A stretch of 6,812 nt of DNA from Flavobacteriaceae bacterium (GTDB taxonomy: Bacteria; Bacteroidota; Bacteroidia; Flavobacteriales; Flavobacteriaceae), in contig DAOUPU010000137.1 of the NCBI GenBank assembly GCA_030625995.1, positions 1 through 6,812 of the forward strand, read 5' to 3'. How positions within the stretch are numbered: the first letter of the stretch is position 1; each line of letters opens with the position of its first letter. The notes under the pieces were generated by a model. The model saw nothing but the letters and a program-made list of their open reading frames with translations. It did not search any database and was not told the DNA's origin. The translations under genes were made by a program, and so were the position numbers. Shown here one piece after another: positions 1 through 6,090 of the stretch.

Positions 1-391
1 ACCTTCACTGGGACTTATTACACTTAACGCCCTTACTTGTGCGGATTCTGTAGTGATACCAATTCAATGTGAATATTATGCCTTAGAGGGTTTAGGTAAA
101 TTATTGAACACAATAAAAAGTATTCAAAAAATTCATAACCCAGATTTGGATATTGAAGGATTACTATTAACCATGTTTGATTCGAGATTGCGACTTTCAA
201 ATCAAGTAGTAGCTGAGGTTAAAAAGCATTTTCAAAACATGGTGTTTAAAACAATCATACAACGAAATACAAGGTTAGGGGAAGCCCCGAGCTATGGAGA
301 AAGTATTATTGCATATGACGCAACTAGCAAGGGGGCGGTAAATTACCTTAACCTGGCAAATGAAATTATAAAAAAGAATACGAATGGCTAA
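1..391 (+). CDS. parA: ParA-family chromosome-partitioning ATPase, C-terminal part (5' end outside window)
   Basis: This is the 3' portion of a ParA/Soj ATPase, which uses ATP-driven dimerisation and DNA binding to position ParB-bound chromosome origins. The reading frame is open from base 2. The first residues, PSLGLITLNAL, are the segment just after the Walker B aspartate ('DCPPSLG' in family members). They are followed by the hallmark stretch IPIQCEYYALEGLGKLL and the C-terminal LGEAPSYGESIIAYD signature. The Walker A and B residues themselves lie upstream of the window, so the first in-frame ATG at position 53 is an internal Met and not the start. The stop is TAA at 389-391. parB starts inside the last codons of this gene (8-nt overlap), the usual parAB operon layout. 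The partner for its activity is the ParB encoded next door. Identification is confident; only the start is missing. Confidence 0.96.
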   Translation, partial: PSLGLITLNALTCADSVVIPIQCEYYALEGLGKLLNTIKSIQKIHNPDLDIEGLLLTMFDSRLRLSNQVVAEVKKHFQNMVFKTIIQRNTRLGEAPSYGESIIAYDATSKGAVNYLNLANEIIKKNTNG

Positions 392-1280
392 AGCAACAAA
401 AAAGCAAGTATTAGGTAGAGGATTGTCTGCTTTATTAAAGGATACCAGTGAAGATATAATTACCGCAAAAGATAAGAATGCGGATAAGTTAATTGGTAGT
501 ATAATAGAAATTGATCTAGATGCTATCGTTGAAAATCCATTCCAGCCACGAACTAATTTCAATGAAGAATCTTTAAGGGAGTTAGCAAGTTCAATTAGAG
601 AACTTGGTGTAATACAACCAATTACGGTTAGGAAATTAGAGGGTAATCAATTCCAGTTGGTGTCTGGCGAACGTAGGTTTAGGGCATCGAGGTCCATTGG
701 TTTAAAAACAATTCCTGCATATATTCGGATTGCCAACGATAAAGAAATGTTGGAGATGGCGTTGGTTGAAAATATTCAGCGAAAGGATCTGGATCCAATT
801 GAGGTCGCACTTTCATTTCAACAGTTAATCGAGGTAATTAAATTAACCCAGGAGGAGTTAAGTATTCGTGTCGGTAAGAATCGATCAACCGTTACAAATT
901 TCCTTAGATTATTGAAACTGGATCCAATTATTCAAACCGGAATAAGAGATGGGTTCCTCACAATGGGACACGGAAGAGCTTTAATTAATGTTCCTAGTTT
1001 AGAGACTCAAATAGAGATATATCAAAAGATATTAAAGGATAAATTGTCTGTTCGACAAACAGAACAATTGGTTAAAAAACTTCGAGACGGGAAATCAATG
1101 AATAATTTAGATGTAAAATCTAAAGAGCTTCCAAAATTTGCAAAAGATGGACTAAAAGAGATCAGTTCTTATTTTGGTCACAAGATCGAAATTAAAGTGT
1201 CCGGTAAGAATAGGGGAAAAATTGTAATTCCATTCCATTCCGAAGAAGACTTTATTCGGATTAAAAAATTATTGGAGTAG
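384..1280 (+). CDS. parB: ParB-family chromosome-partitioning protein, CTPase and parS-binding
   Basis: A complete 298-residue ParB/Spo0J protein, a normal length for chromosomal ParB. In order it shows an N-terminal ParA-stimulating motif GRGLSALL (residues 11-18), the ParB/Srx-like N-terminal domain (about 42-130) with NPFQPR (51-56), LGVIQPITVR (74-83) and the GERRFRA box (95-101), and then ENIQRKDLDPIE (129-140). In this family the GERR region and the ENxQR region form the CTP-binding pocket of the sliding clamp. A helix-turn-helix for parS recognition lies at about 156-178 (LSIRVGKNRSTVTNFLRLL), followed by LTMGHGRAL (192-200). A variable linker and a C-terminal dimerisation segment (about 253-298) end the protein. 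The ATG at 384 overlaps the end of parA by 8 nt, which supports this start and translational coupling. The DUF5683 gene begins on the base right after the TAG stop. No parS-like CACGTG-centred palindrome is visible in the window. Confidence 0.97.
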   Translation: MAKATKKQVLGRGLSALLKDTSEDIITAKDKNADKLIGSIIEIDLDAIVENPFQPRTNFNEESLRELASSIRELGVIQPITVRKLEGNQFQLVSGERRFRASRSIGLKTIPAYIRIANDKEMLEMALVENIQRKDLDPIEVALSFQQLIEVIKLTQEELSIRVGKNRSTVTNFLRLLKLDPIIQTGIRDGFLTMGHGRALINVPSLETQIEIYQKILKDKLSVRQTEQLVKKLRDGKSMNNLDVKSKELPKFAKDGLKEISSYFGHKIEIKVSGKNRGKIVIPFHSEEDFIRIKKLLE

Positions 1281-1865
1281 ATGTATGAACGCATTATCTA
1301 TACCATTTTTATTTTTATTTTTTGTTTAAATTTTTCTTTTGGACAAGAAAATATTGAGGGTGATGTAAAGATAATATCGAAAGACACTATTTTTAATGAT
1401 GATGAGATTGACCCACTTTCTCCTGCGAGAGCTGCCTTTTATTCAGCCGTGTTACCTGGATTAGGACAGGCATACAATAAAAAGTATTGGAAAATACCAA
1501 TTGTTTGGGCTGCAATCGGTACAGGAGTTTATTTCTACCGTAAAAATGACGAATTACTGGATACTTATCAAGAGGCGTATAAACTTAGGCTATCGGGTAG
1601 ACCCGATGATTTTGACGGTACAGGTGATAATCCTAATTTAAGTACAGAGTCATTAGTTAGGGCACAAGAGATATATAAAAAAAATAAGGATCTGTCGTTA
1701 TTTCTTACCTTAGGCCTATATGCATTGAACATTATTGAGGCCAACGTAGATGCACATCTGGATGATAAAGCATTTAATACCAACCTCTCATTTAGTCCCT
1801 CCTTTTACATTGACCCCATTAATAATCAGTACGTTGCGGGAGTAAATATAAAATATGATTTTTAG
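1281..1865 (+). CDS. DUF5683-family exported or membrane-associated protein, function unknown
   Basis: A 194-residue protein that I match from memory to DUF5683, a family largely confined to Bacteroidetes and often found between parB and dapB. Residues 1-21 form a signal peptide (YERIIYTIFIFIFCLNFSFG), with Gln22 as the likely mature N-terminus. A family-like core follows: SPARAAFYSAVLPGLGQAYNKKYWK (in two parts, residues 47-60 and 61-71), with the PGLGQ turn at 59-63. A hydrophobic stretch at 72-86 (IPIVWAAIGTGVYFY) and another at about 139-152 (SLFLTLGLYALNII) could be membrane helices. The C-terminus ends in alternating polar/hydrophobic residues (SFYIDPINNQYVAGVNIKYDF, ending in Phe), which resembles a closing outer-membrane strand; that last reading is inference. 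The ATG directly follows the parB stop (0-nt gap), so it is probably translationally coupled to parB. No catalytic motif is visible and I assign no function. Confidence 0.85.
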   Translation: MYERIIYTIFIFIFCLNFSFGQENIEGDVKIISKDTIFNDDEIDPLSPARAAFYSAVLPGLGQAYNKKYWKIPIVWAAIGTGVYFYRKNDELLDTYQEAYKLRLSGRPDDFDGTGDNPNLSTESLVRAQEIYKKNKDLSLFLTLGLYALNIIEANVDAHLDDKAFNTNLSFSPSFYIDPINNQYVAGVNIKYDF

Positions 1866-1886
1866 GATAAAATAAATAGAATCAAG

Positions 1887-2585
1887 ATGAATATAGCATT
1901 ATTAGGGTATGGGAAAATGGGAAAGGCAATTGAGCGAGTTGCTTTAGAAAGAGGGCATCAAATTGTCTTAAAGGTAGATATTGATCATGAAGAATATGAT
2001 TTTTCAAGTGTAGACCTTGCTATCGATTTCAGTGATCCGTCCGCAGCATTTCAAAATATATATAACTGCATTGAAAATGGTATTCCCGTTGTTTCTGGAA
2101 CGACCGGATGGTTGTCTGGATACGATGAAATCGTTGATTTTTGCAAGCTTAAAAAGGGCGCTTTTATTTATGCATCTAATTTTAGCGTTGGGGTTAATTT
2201 GTTTTTCAATTTAAATATATATTTGTCAAAAATCATGAAAAATATTAGCGGGTATAATGTAGAAATGGAAGAAATTCATCACATTCATAAGTTAGATGCT
2301 CCGAGTGGAACAGCAATTACCTTGGCCGAATCCATCATTGAAAATACAGATAAAACAAAGTGGAACCTGGAGAATGAAATGAAGAGTGATTTGTTTATTA
2401 GAGTAAAAAGAGAAGGGGAAGTACCTGGAACACATACTGTTGAATATACTTCTGCGGTTGATGCAATCGAGATAAAACATACCGCTTTTAATAGGGGAGG
2501 ATTTGCTCTTGGAGCAGTAGTTGCTGCTGAATGGCTTTTAGGTAAGGAAGGAATATTTTCAATGAAAGATGTTCTTAGTATTTAG
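1887..2585 (+). CDS. dapB: 4-hydroxy-tetrahydrodipicolinate reductase
   Basis: DapB (EC 1.17.1.8) reduces the unstable 4-hydroxy-tetrahydrodipicolinate made by DapA to tetrahydrodipicolinate in the cytoplasm, on the route to meso-diaminopimelate for peptidoglycan and to lysine. The N-terminus has the Rossmann nucleotide motif GYGKMG (residues 7-12), and an acidic residue (Asp31) at the end of the second strand, compatible with NADH binding. SGTTGW is at 70-75. The catalytic block IHHIHKLDAPSGTA spans 130-143: by alignment to E. coli, His131 and Lys135 correspond to the catalytic His159 and Lys163, and KxDAPSGTA binds substrate. The C-terminal GEVPGTHTV (177-185), IKHTAFNRGGFALGAVVAAEW (residues 196-216) and final helix fit the family. 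At 232 residues it is shorter than the E. coli enzyme (273), which I recall as normal for Bacteroidetes. The ATG lies 21 nt after the upstream gene behind A-rich sequence with no Shine-Dalgarno, consistent with one operon. Confidence 0.97.
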   Translation: MNIALLGYGKMGKAIERVALERGHQIVLKVDIDHEEYDFSSVDLAIDFSDPSAAFQNIYNCIENGIPVVSGTTGWLSGYDEIVDFCKLKKGAFIYASNFSVGVNLFFNLNIYLSKIMKNISGYNVEMEEIHHIHKLDAPSGTAITLAESIIENTDKTKWNLENEMKSDLFIRVKREGEVPGTHTVEYTSAVDAIEIKHTAFNRGGFALGAVVAAEWLLGKEGIFSMKDVLSI

Positions 2586-2734
2586 GATATCTAATTTTCC
2601 CAATTTCCAAGATAATGATCAGGAGGAATGAGTGTTTAAAATGAAATATTTAGTTAAATAAAGAATAATTTAGTAACGAAGTGTATATTTTAATTACTAA
2701 TTAATAATAGAATAAAATATTAAAAAATATAATT
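2586..2734 (+). other. 149-nt AT-rich spacer between dapB and lepB
   Basis: This is the largest spacer on the plus strand and the likely place for any promoter serving lepB and the WbqC gene. It contains an isolated AGGAGG at 2621-2626 with only a 3-codon frame (ATG at 2628, stop at 2637) and a 6-codon frame (ATG at 2641, stop at 2659) after it; neither looks like a gene. A 15-bp dyad, TTAATT-ACT-AATTAA, lies at 2690-2704, about 30 nt before the lepB start. I looked for the Bacteroidetes promoter form (TTG, 17-23 nt, TAnnTTTG). I found only half matches (TAATTTTC at 2592, TATATTTT at 2684) with no TTG at the right distance. No GC-rich hairpin with a T run is present. Confidence 0.5.
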
Positions 2735-4462
2735 ATGACTTTGAATCAGTGGTTCCTTTTTTTTATAGCAATTCAAATTATTCATTTTCTAGGAACATGG
2801 AAGCTATATGTTAAAGCAGGTAGAAAAGCATGGGAAGCAATTGTTCCGGTGTACAATGCTATCGTTCTTATGCAAATAATTAACCGACCAAAGTGGTGGG
2901 TGATACTACTTTTTGTGCCAATAATTAATTTGCTGATGTTTCCAATAGTATGGGTTGAAACAATTAGGAGTTTTGGAAAAAATTCGACTAAAGATAGCCT
3001 TCTGGTCATTGCATCACTGGGACTCTATATATATGTTGTTAATTATATGGCAGACGTAACATATATCGAAGATAGAAGTTTAAAACCCAGAACAGCTACC
3101 GGGGAGTGGGTGAGCTCTATTGCATTTGCAATAATAGCTGCAACCCTTGTCCATACTTATTTTATGCAACCATATACCATACCGACTTCCTCATTGGAAA
3201 AGTCATTATTGATTGGTGACTTTTTGTTTGTCAGTAAGTTTCATTATGGTGCCAGGGTACCTATGACTACAGTTGCTGCACCAATGGTTCATGATACCTT
3301 GCCAGCAATTCCTATTCCATTTACAGGAATAAAGCTTACTAAAAAATTTCGTTCTTATTTGAACAAACCACAATTACCCTATTTAAGAATACCCGGATTT
3401 CAAGATATAAAACGAAACGATATTGTTGTATTTAGCTGGCCGGCAGACACGGTTGAGCAGTTTTTTAAGAGGACCAACCGGAAAATTCGAAAACCTGTAG
3501 ATAAAAAATCGAATTATGTGAAGCGTTGTGTTGGGGTGCCGGGAGATTCTTTGGAACTCAGAGATGGCTTTGTATATATAAATGGGCAGAAGAATATATT
3601 GCCTGATAGAGCGAAACTACAATTTAATAATGTCATCAGAACCAAGACGGCCATTGATAGGAAGTTTTTAGTAAAATATGACCTGGAAGAGTACCAGCCT
3701 ATTTATAAATTCAAAATTGATATTTGGGATGATCCAAGGATTATCAGCCATCTGGCAACCTTAGAATCCCAAAGAAGATCCTATCTAAGAGAGTACTATA
3801 GAGATTCTTTAGATGTTTATGTTGTTGGTGGAATTGCCCAGGACGAGGCGAGAAAACTTAAAATTTCGGCATCAGCAAATGCAATAAAAACAAATTTAAC
3901 AGAGGAGACTAAATTGAGATTATTGAAGGATAAAAGTGTTGTTTCGGTAGATCTGTTTATTGATAAATCGGTCAATAATCTTTTTGGCGAAAAATATCAC
4001 CCTAACTGGAACAGAGATAACTATGGACCTATTTATATTCCTGAAAAAGGAAAAACGGTTGCCCTAAATAAAACATCACTCCCGTTTTATAAACAAATAA
4101 TCAGGGAATATGAAAAAAATGATCTGCAAATACAAGGGGGTAAAATATTCGTAAATGGTGAACCTGCAGATAGTTATACCTTTAAGCAAGATTATTACTG
4201 GATGATGGGGGATAATCGACATAACTCTGAAGATTCTCGTTTTTGGGGATATGTACCTTTTGATCATGTGGTTGGGAAACCCGTGTTTATCTGGTTTAGC
4301 TGGAATACAAATGGAAAAGGTCTGGGCAAGGTTAGATGGGAAAGATTATTCACAACAGTAGGAGGAAGTGGCAAACCTGTATCTTATTTCTATTATTTTC
4401 TGGGACTTATAGCGCTTCTATATGGATATAGTATATATAAAAAGCGCAAAAAGGAAGCCTAA
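2735..4462 (+). CDS. lepB: Signal peptidase I, long Bacteroidetes form
   Basis: LepB (EC 3.4.21.89, family S26) is an inner-membrane Ser/Lys protease that removes signal peptides on the periplasmic side. Residues 1-110 form an extra membrane domain (hydrophobic runs about 5-20, 55-78 and 88-105) resembling DUF5684. The usual anchor helix is at about 127-142. Box B is IPTSSLEKSLLIGDFLFVSK (149-168), with Ser153 aligning to the catalytic Ser of the E. coli SGSM motif. Box C is RNDIVVFSWP (227-236). Box D is YVKRCVGVPGDSLELRDG (261-278), with Lys263 as general base. Box E is MMGDNRHNSEDSRFWG (490-505). Between boxes D and E lies an insertion of about 180 residues. A C-terminal hydrophobic helix (551-568) with a KKRKKEA tail follows. 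At 575 residues it is far longer than E. coli LepB (324), but long forms are usual in Bacteroidetes. All catalytic boxes are intact. The WbqC gene starts 11 nt downstream, probably on the same transcript. Confidence 0.96.
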   Translation: MTLNQWFLFFIAIQIIHFLGTWKLYVKAGRKAWEAIVPVYNAIVLMQIINRPKWWVILLFVPIINLLMFPIVWVETIRSFGKNSTKDSLLVIASLGLYIYVVNYMADVTYIEDRSLKPRTATGEWVSSIAFAIIAATLVHTYFMQPYTIPTSSLEKSLLIGDFLFVSKFHYGARVPMTTVAAPMVHDTLPAIPIPFTGIKLTKKFRSYLNKPQLPYLRIPGFQDIKRNDIVVFSWPADTVEQFFKRTNRKIRKPVDKKSNYVKRCVGVPGDSLELRDGFVYINGQKNILPDRAKLQFNNVIRTKTAIDRKFLVKYDLEEYQPIYKFKIDIWDDPRIISHLATLESQRRSYLREYYRDSLDVYVVGGIAQDEARKLKISASANAIKTNLTEETKLRLLKDKSVVSVDLFIDKSVNNLFGEKYHPNWNRDNYGPIYIPEKGKTVALNKTSLPFYKQIIREYEKNDLQIQGGKIFVNGEPADSYTFKQDYYWMMGDNRHNSEDSRFWGYVPFDHVVGKPVFIWFSWNTNGKGLGKVRWERLFTTVGGSGKPVSYFYYFLGLIALLYGYSIYKKRKKEA

Positions 4463-4473
4463 TGTTTTAAAAG

Positions 4474-5094
4474 ATGTTAATACATCCTGCATATTTCGGA
4501 CCTATAATTCAGTATGTTGGCATTGTTAATGCTAAAAATTTGACTTTTGAAATTGAGGATAATTATCAAAAGCAAACGTACAGGAACAGGTGTTTTATTT
4601 ATGGCCCTAACGGAACGCAATTATTAACTGTCCCCATAGTTCATATTAAAACGAATGGGAAACAGAAGACAAAAGATGTAAGGATTGACAATAGCGCACC
4701 ATGGCAAAAACTCCACAGCAGAGCTTTATATACTTCTTATAGATCATCCCCTTTTTTCGAATTCTATATTGATGATCTTTTATTTCTTTTCGAAATGAAG
4801 TATAAATTTCTAATGGATTTGAATCTAACTATTAATTCTGTATTATTTGATTGTATGGAGTACAAAAGGGCAATACAAGAATCACAAACCTATGAATTGA
4901 AGCCAACAATTAAATATGATTATAGAGGATTGATAAATGCCAAAGCCAAAGAAGTGTATCCTCTAAAAAAATATATTCAGGTTTTTGATTACAAGCAGGG
5001 CTTTATTCCAAATTTAAGTATTTTGGATTTACTTTTTAATGAAGGCCCTAATACTTTACTGTACCTTGAAGACCATAAAAACTTACTTTTTTAA
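4474..5094 (+). CDS. WbqC-family protein, role uncertain
   Basis: A 206-residue protein matching the WbqC-like family (PF08889 from memory), whose members occur in polysaccharide loci and, in Bacteroidetes, beside lepB. Seen features: N-terminal HPAYFGPIIQY (4-14), an aromatic and basic block TYRNRCFIYGPNGTQLLTVPI (residues 35-55), the conserved Trp77 followed by KLHSRALYTSYRSSPFFEFY (79-98), and a C-terminal GFIPNLSILDLLFNEGP (176-192). No signal peptide or transmembrane segment is evident, so it is probably cytoplasmic. The start is fixed at 4474 because the same frame has a stop (TAA) at 4468-4470. The 11-nt gap after lepB suggests co-transcription. Its last 12 nt overlap the end of a convergent small gene on the other strand. 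The family is linked to glycan biosynthesis by name and context only; no catalytic residues are established that I could check, so the molecular activity is open. Confidence 0.9.
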   Translation: MLIHPAYFGPIIQYVGIVNAKNLTFEIEDNYQKQTYRNRCFIYGPNGTQLLTVPIVHIKTNGKQKTKDVRIDNSAPWQKLHSRALYTSYRSSPFFEFYIDDLLFLFEMKYKFLMDLNLTINSVLFDCMEYKRAIQESQTYELKPTIKYDYRGLINAKAKEVYPLKKYIQVFDYKQGFIPNLSILDLLFNEGPNTLLYLEDHKNLLF

Positions 5095-5250
5095 GGCGAA
5101 TAATACCCAGGTTATTACAAAGAATCCTATGCCGGTTATAATTGGTGGTAACATTATTTTTGGCGCATAAAATGCTCCGATATAAATCATTGCGATTCCG
5201 AGTAGTACCAATGTGATTCCAGCAATGGTAAGTATCTTATTCTTATCCAT
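5083..5250 (-). CDS. Small two-helix membrane protein (55 aa), function unknown
   Basis: On the minus strand an ATG at 5250-5248 opens a 55-codon frame ending with TAA at 5085-5083. The product begins MDKNKILTIAGI and ends TWVLFALKK. It has two strongly hydrophobic segments, about residues 6-28 and 33-52, separated by a short Tyr-Ala-Pro-Lys turn. Both ends carry Lys (DKNK at the start, KK at the end), as expected for a helical hairpin with both termini in the cytoplasm. The regular hydrophobic pattern, Gly/Pro placement and flanking lysines make it a convincing gene despite its length. Without it, 5095-5360 would be an empty stretch. It lies 110 nt downstream of the coiled-coil membrane protein on the same strand and overlaps the end of the WbqC gene tail-to-tail by 12 nt. 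An A-rich TATAGTATAA precedes the ATG, with no Shine-Dalgarno. I do not recognise a named family. Confidence 0.75.
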   Translation of the reverse strand: MDKNKILTIAGITLVLLGIAMIYIGAFYAPKIMLPPIITGIGFFVITWVLFALKK

Positions 5251-5305
5251 TTATACTATAGTTTAATCCCTTATCTAATTGGGGTTATTGTAATAATATC
5301 CTGAT

Positions 5306-5332
5306 TATGGCAGTAAAGCGATCATCGCCATA
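5306..5332 (-). other. Candidate stem-loop in the spacer before the small membrane gene
   Basis: TATGGC at 5306-5311 and GCCATA at 5327-5332 form a perfect 6-bp inverted repeat with a 15-nt loop. An overlapping 11-bp dyad, GCGATCATCGC, lies at 5318-5328, so two alternative pairings share the same bases. It sits between the stop of the coiled-coil gene (5361) and the start of the small membrane gene (5250). No T run follows on either strand, so it is not a typical terminator. A processing or attenuation site is conceivable, but chance is not excluded. Confidence 0.25.
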
Positions 5333-5360
5333 TATACCAGTTAATTGAGCGAAAATATTC

Positions 5361-5987
5361 TTATTTTTTCCCTTTAGAACCAGATGCTCCTTTGTTGATC
5401 TCATCTTGTAGTTCCCTTCGTACTTTCTGTTCTCTCTCAAGAGCAATAGTTTTAAAAGCGAAGAATTCTTCCTCAATTTCAGCCAATGATTTATTAGCCT
5501 GTTTTGTTACAGAATTGCTGTTTTTAAATCTATAGATAAAGAAAAGCAGAAAAAGAACGAGGCCAATAATAATAGACCATAAAACGGTATTATAAGAAGT
5601 TTTCGTTAAAGAGATTCCAAGCAATTTAATGTTATCTTTTTCTTTAGTAACATTGGTAAGATTGTCGTTTGTAGTTTTTAATGCGCCCTTAAGTTCATTA
5701 ACCTCAGTGTTTTGCGCTGTAACTACTTGTTTAGTGGTCGCTAATTCTTTTTTTAGCAATTTCAGGGAGTCTAAAACATTCTTTTTAATTTTGTAATAAA
5801 ATGTTTGTTTTACTACTTTATATTCCTGATAAGATGATGATTTTCTGTATAAATAATCAAATTGACTTTCAATAGTGCCATTATCTAATGACGGTTTTGG
5901 TGTATTATTTTGATCTTCTTGAGAATATATTGATGATGTTGCCATTACGAAAATTAAGAAGGCAAGAAGATATTTTATGAGTTTCAT
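5361..5987 (-). CDS. Signal-peptide, coiled-coil and single-TM protein, conserved in flavobacteria, function unknown
   Basis: A 208-residue protein with a clear topology. A signal peptide (1-22, KLIKYLLAFLIFVMATSSIYS) has Gln23 as the probable mature start. The conserved-looking block LDNGTIESQFDYLYRKSSSYQ (residues 34-54) and YKVVK (56-60) follow. A heptad-like, charged coiled coil spans about 71-121 (DSLKLLKKELATTKQ onward). A transmembrane helix is at 134-153 (TVLWSIIIGLVLFLLFFIYR), and a second charged, probably helical cytoplasmic segment at 161-199 ends in a Lys/Gly/Ser-rich tail. The arrangement suggests an inner-membrane protein with a periplasmic coiled coil and a cytoplasmic tail. 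I recall relatives in flavobacterial genomes labelled 'tRNA (guanine-N1)-methyltransferase'. Nothing here supports that: there is no trefoil-knot SPOUT motif, and the protein is membrane-bound. It lies 126 nt downstream of the Fe-S oxidoreductase gene on the same strand. Function is unknown; a scaffold or envelope role is only inference. Confidence 0.88.
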   Translation of the reverse strand: MKLIKYLLAFLIFVMATSSIYSQEDQNNTPKPSLDNGTIESQFDYLYRKSSSYQEYKVVKQTFYYKIKKNVLDSLKLLKKELATTKQVVTAQNTEVNELKGALKTTNDNLTNVTKEKDNIKLLGISLTKTSYNTVLWSIIIGLVLFLLFFIYRFKNSNSVTKQANKSLAEIEEEFFAFKTIALEREQKVRRELQDEINKGASGSKGKK

Positions 5988-6026
5988 ATTTGTGATATTT
6001 TTTTGGATAAATTGTCTTAGATTGTT

Positions 6027-6090
6027 AAAAAAAAACAGGCTTAATTATGTTAGAATTAATGTTTATAAATTCAAGCGTCTAAAATTAAGC
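6027..6090 (-). terminator. Possible rho-independent terminator after the Fe-S oxidoreductase gene
   Basis: Read on the minus strand, GCTTAATT (6090-6083) pairs perfectly with AATTAAGC (6046-6039) across a 36-nt spacer. The spacer can itself pair AATTC-type arms (6053-6057 with 6068-6072 on the plus strand). The second arm is followed after CAG/CTG by nine T's (plus-strand A run at 6027-6035). Position and T run fit termination of the gene ending at 6114. The large loop and AT-rich stem make it weak. Confidence 0.35.

Noticed and set aside
53..391. ATG at 53 as the start of a short ParA-like protein
   Set aside because: The frame is open to the window edge and bases 2-52 encode conserved ParA sequence, so this is a truncated view of a full gene.
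2017..2214. 65-codon frame inside dapB, same strand
   Set aside because: It is an out-of-frame shadow of a clearly conserved enzyme; the dapB frame explains the sequence.
2592..2691. TAATTTTC and TATATTTT as -7 promoter boxes for lepB
   Set aside because: Neither has a TTG 17-23 nt upstream, and such strings are common in AT-rich spacers.
5102..5118. Bulged hairpin TAATACC/GGTTATTA just after the wbqC stop as a terminator
   Set aside because: The loop is only 2 nt, the stem needs a bulge, no T run follows, and the bases are explained as codons of the small minus-strand gene.
5285..5476. 63-codon minus-strand frame across the end of the coiled-coil gene
   Set aside because: It overlaps the C-terminal coding part of the 208-residue protein in another frame and lacks any recognisable feature.
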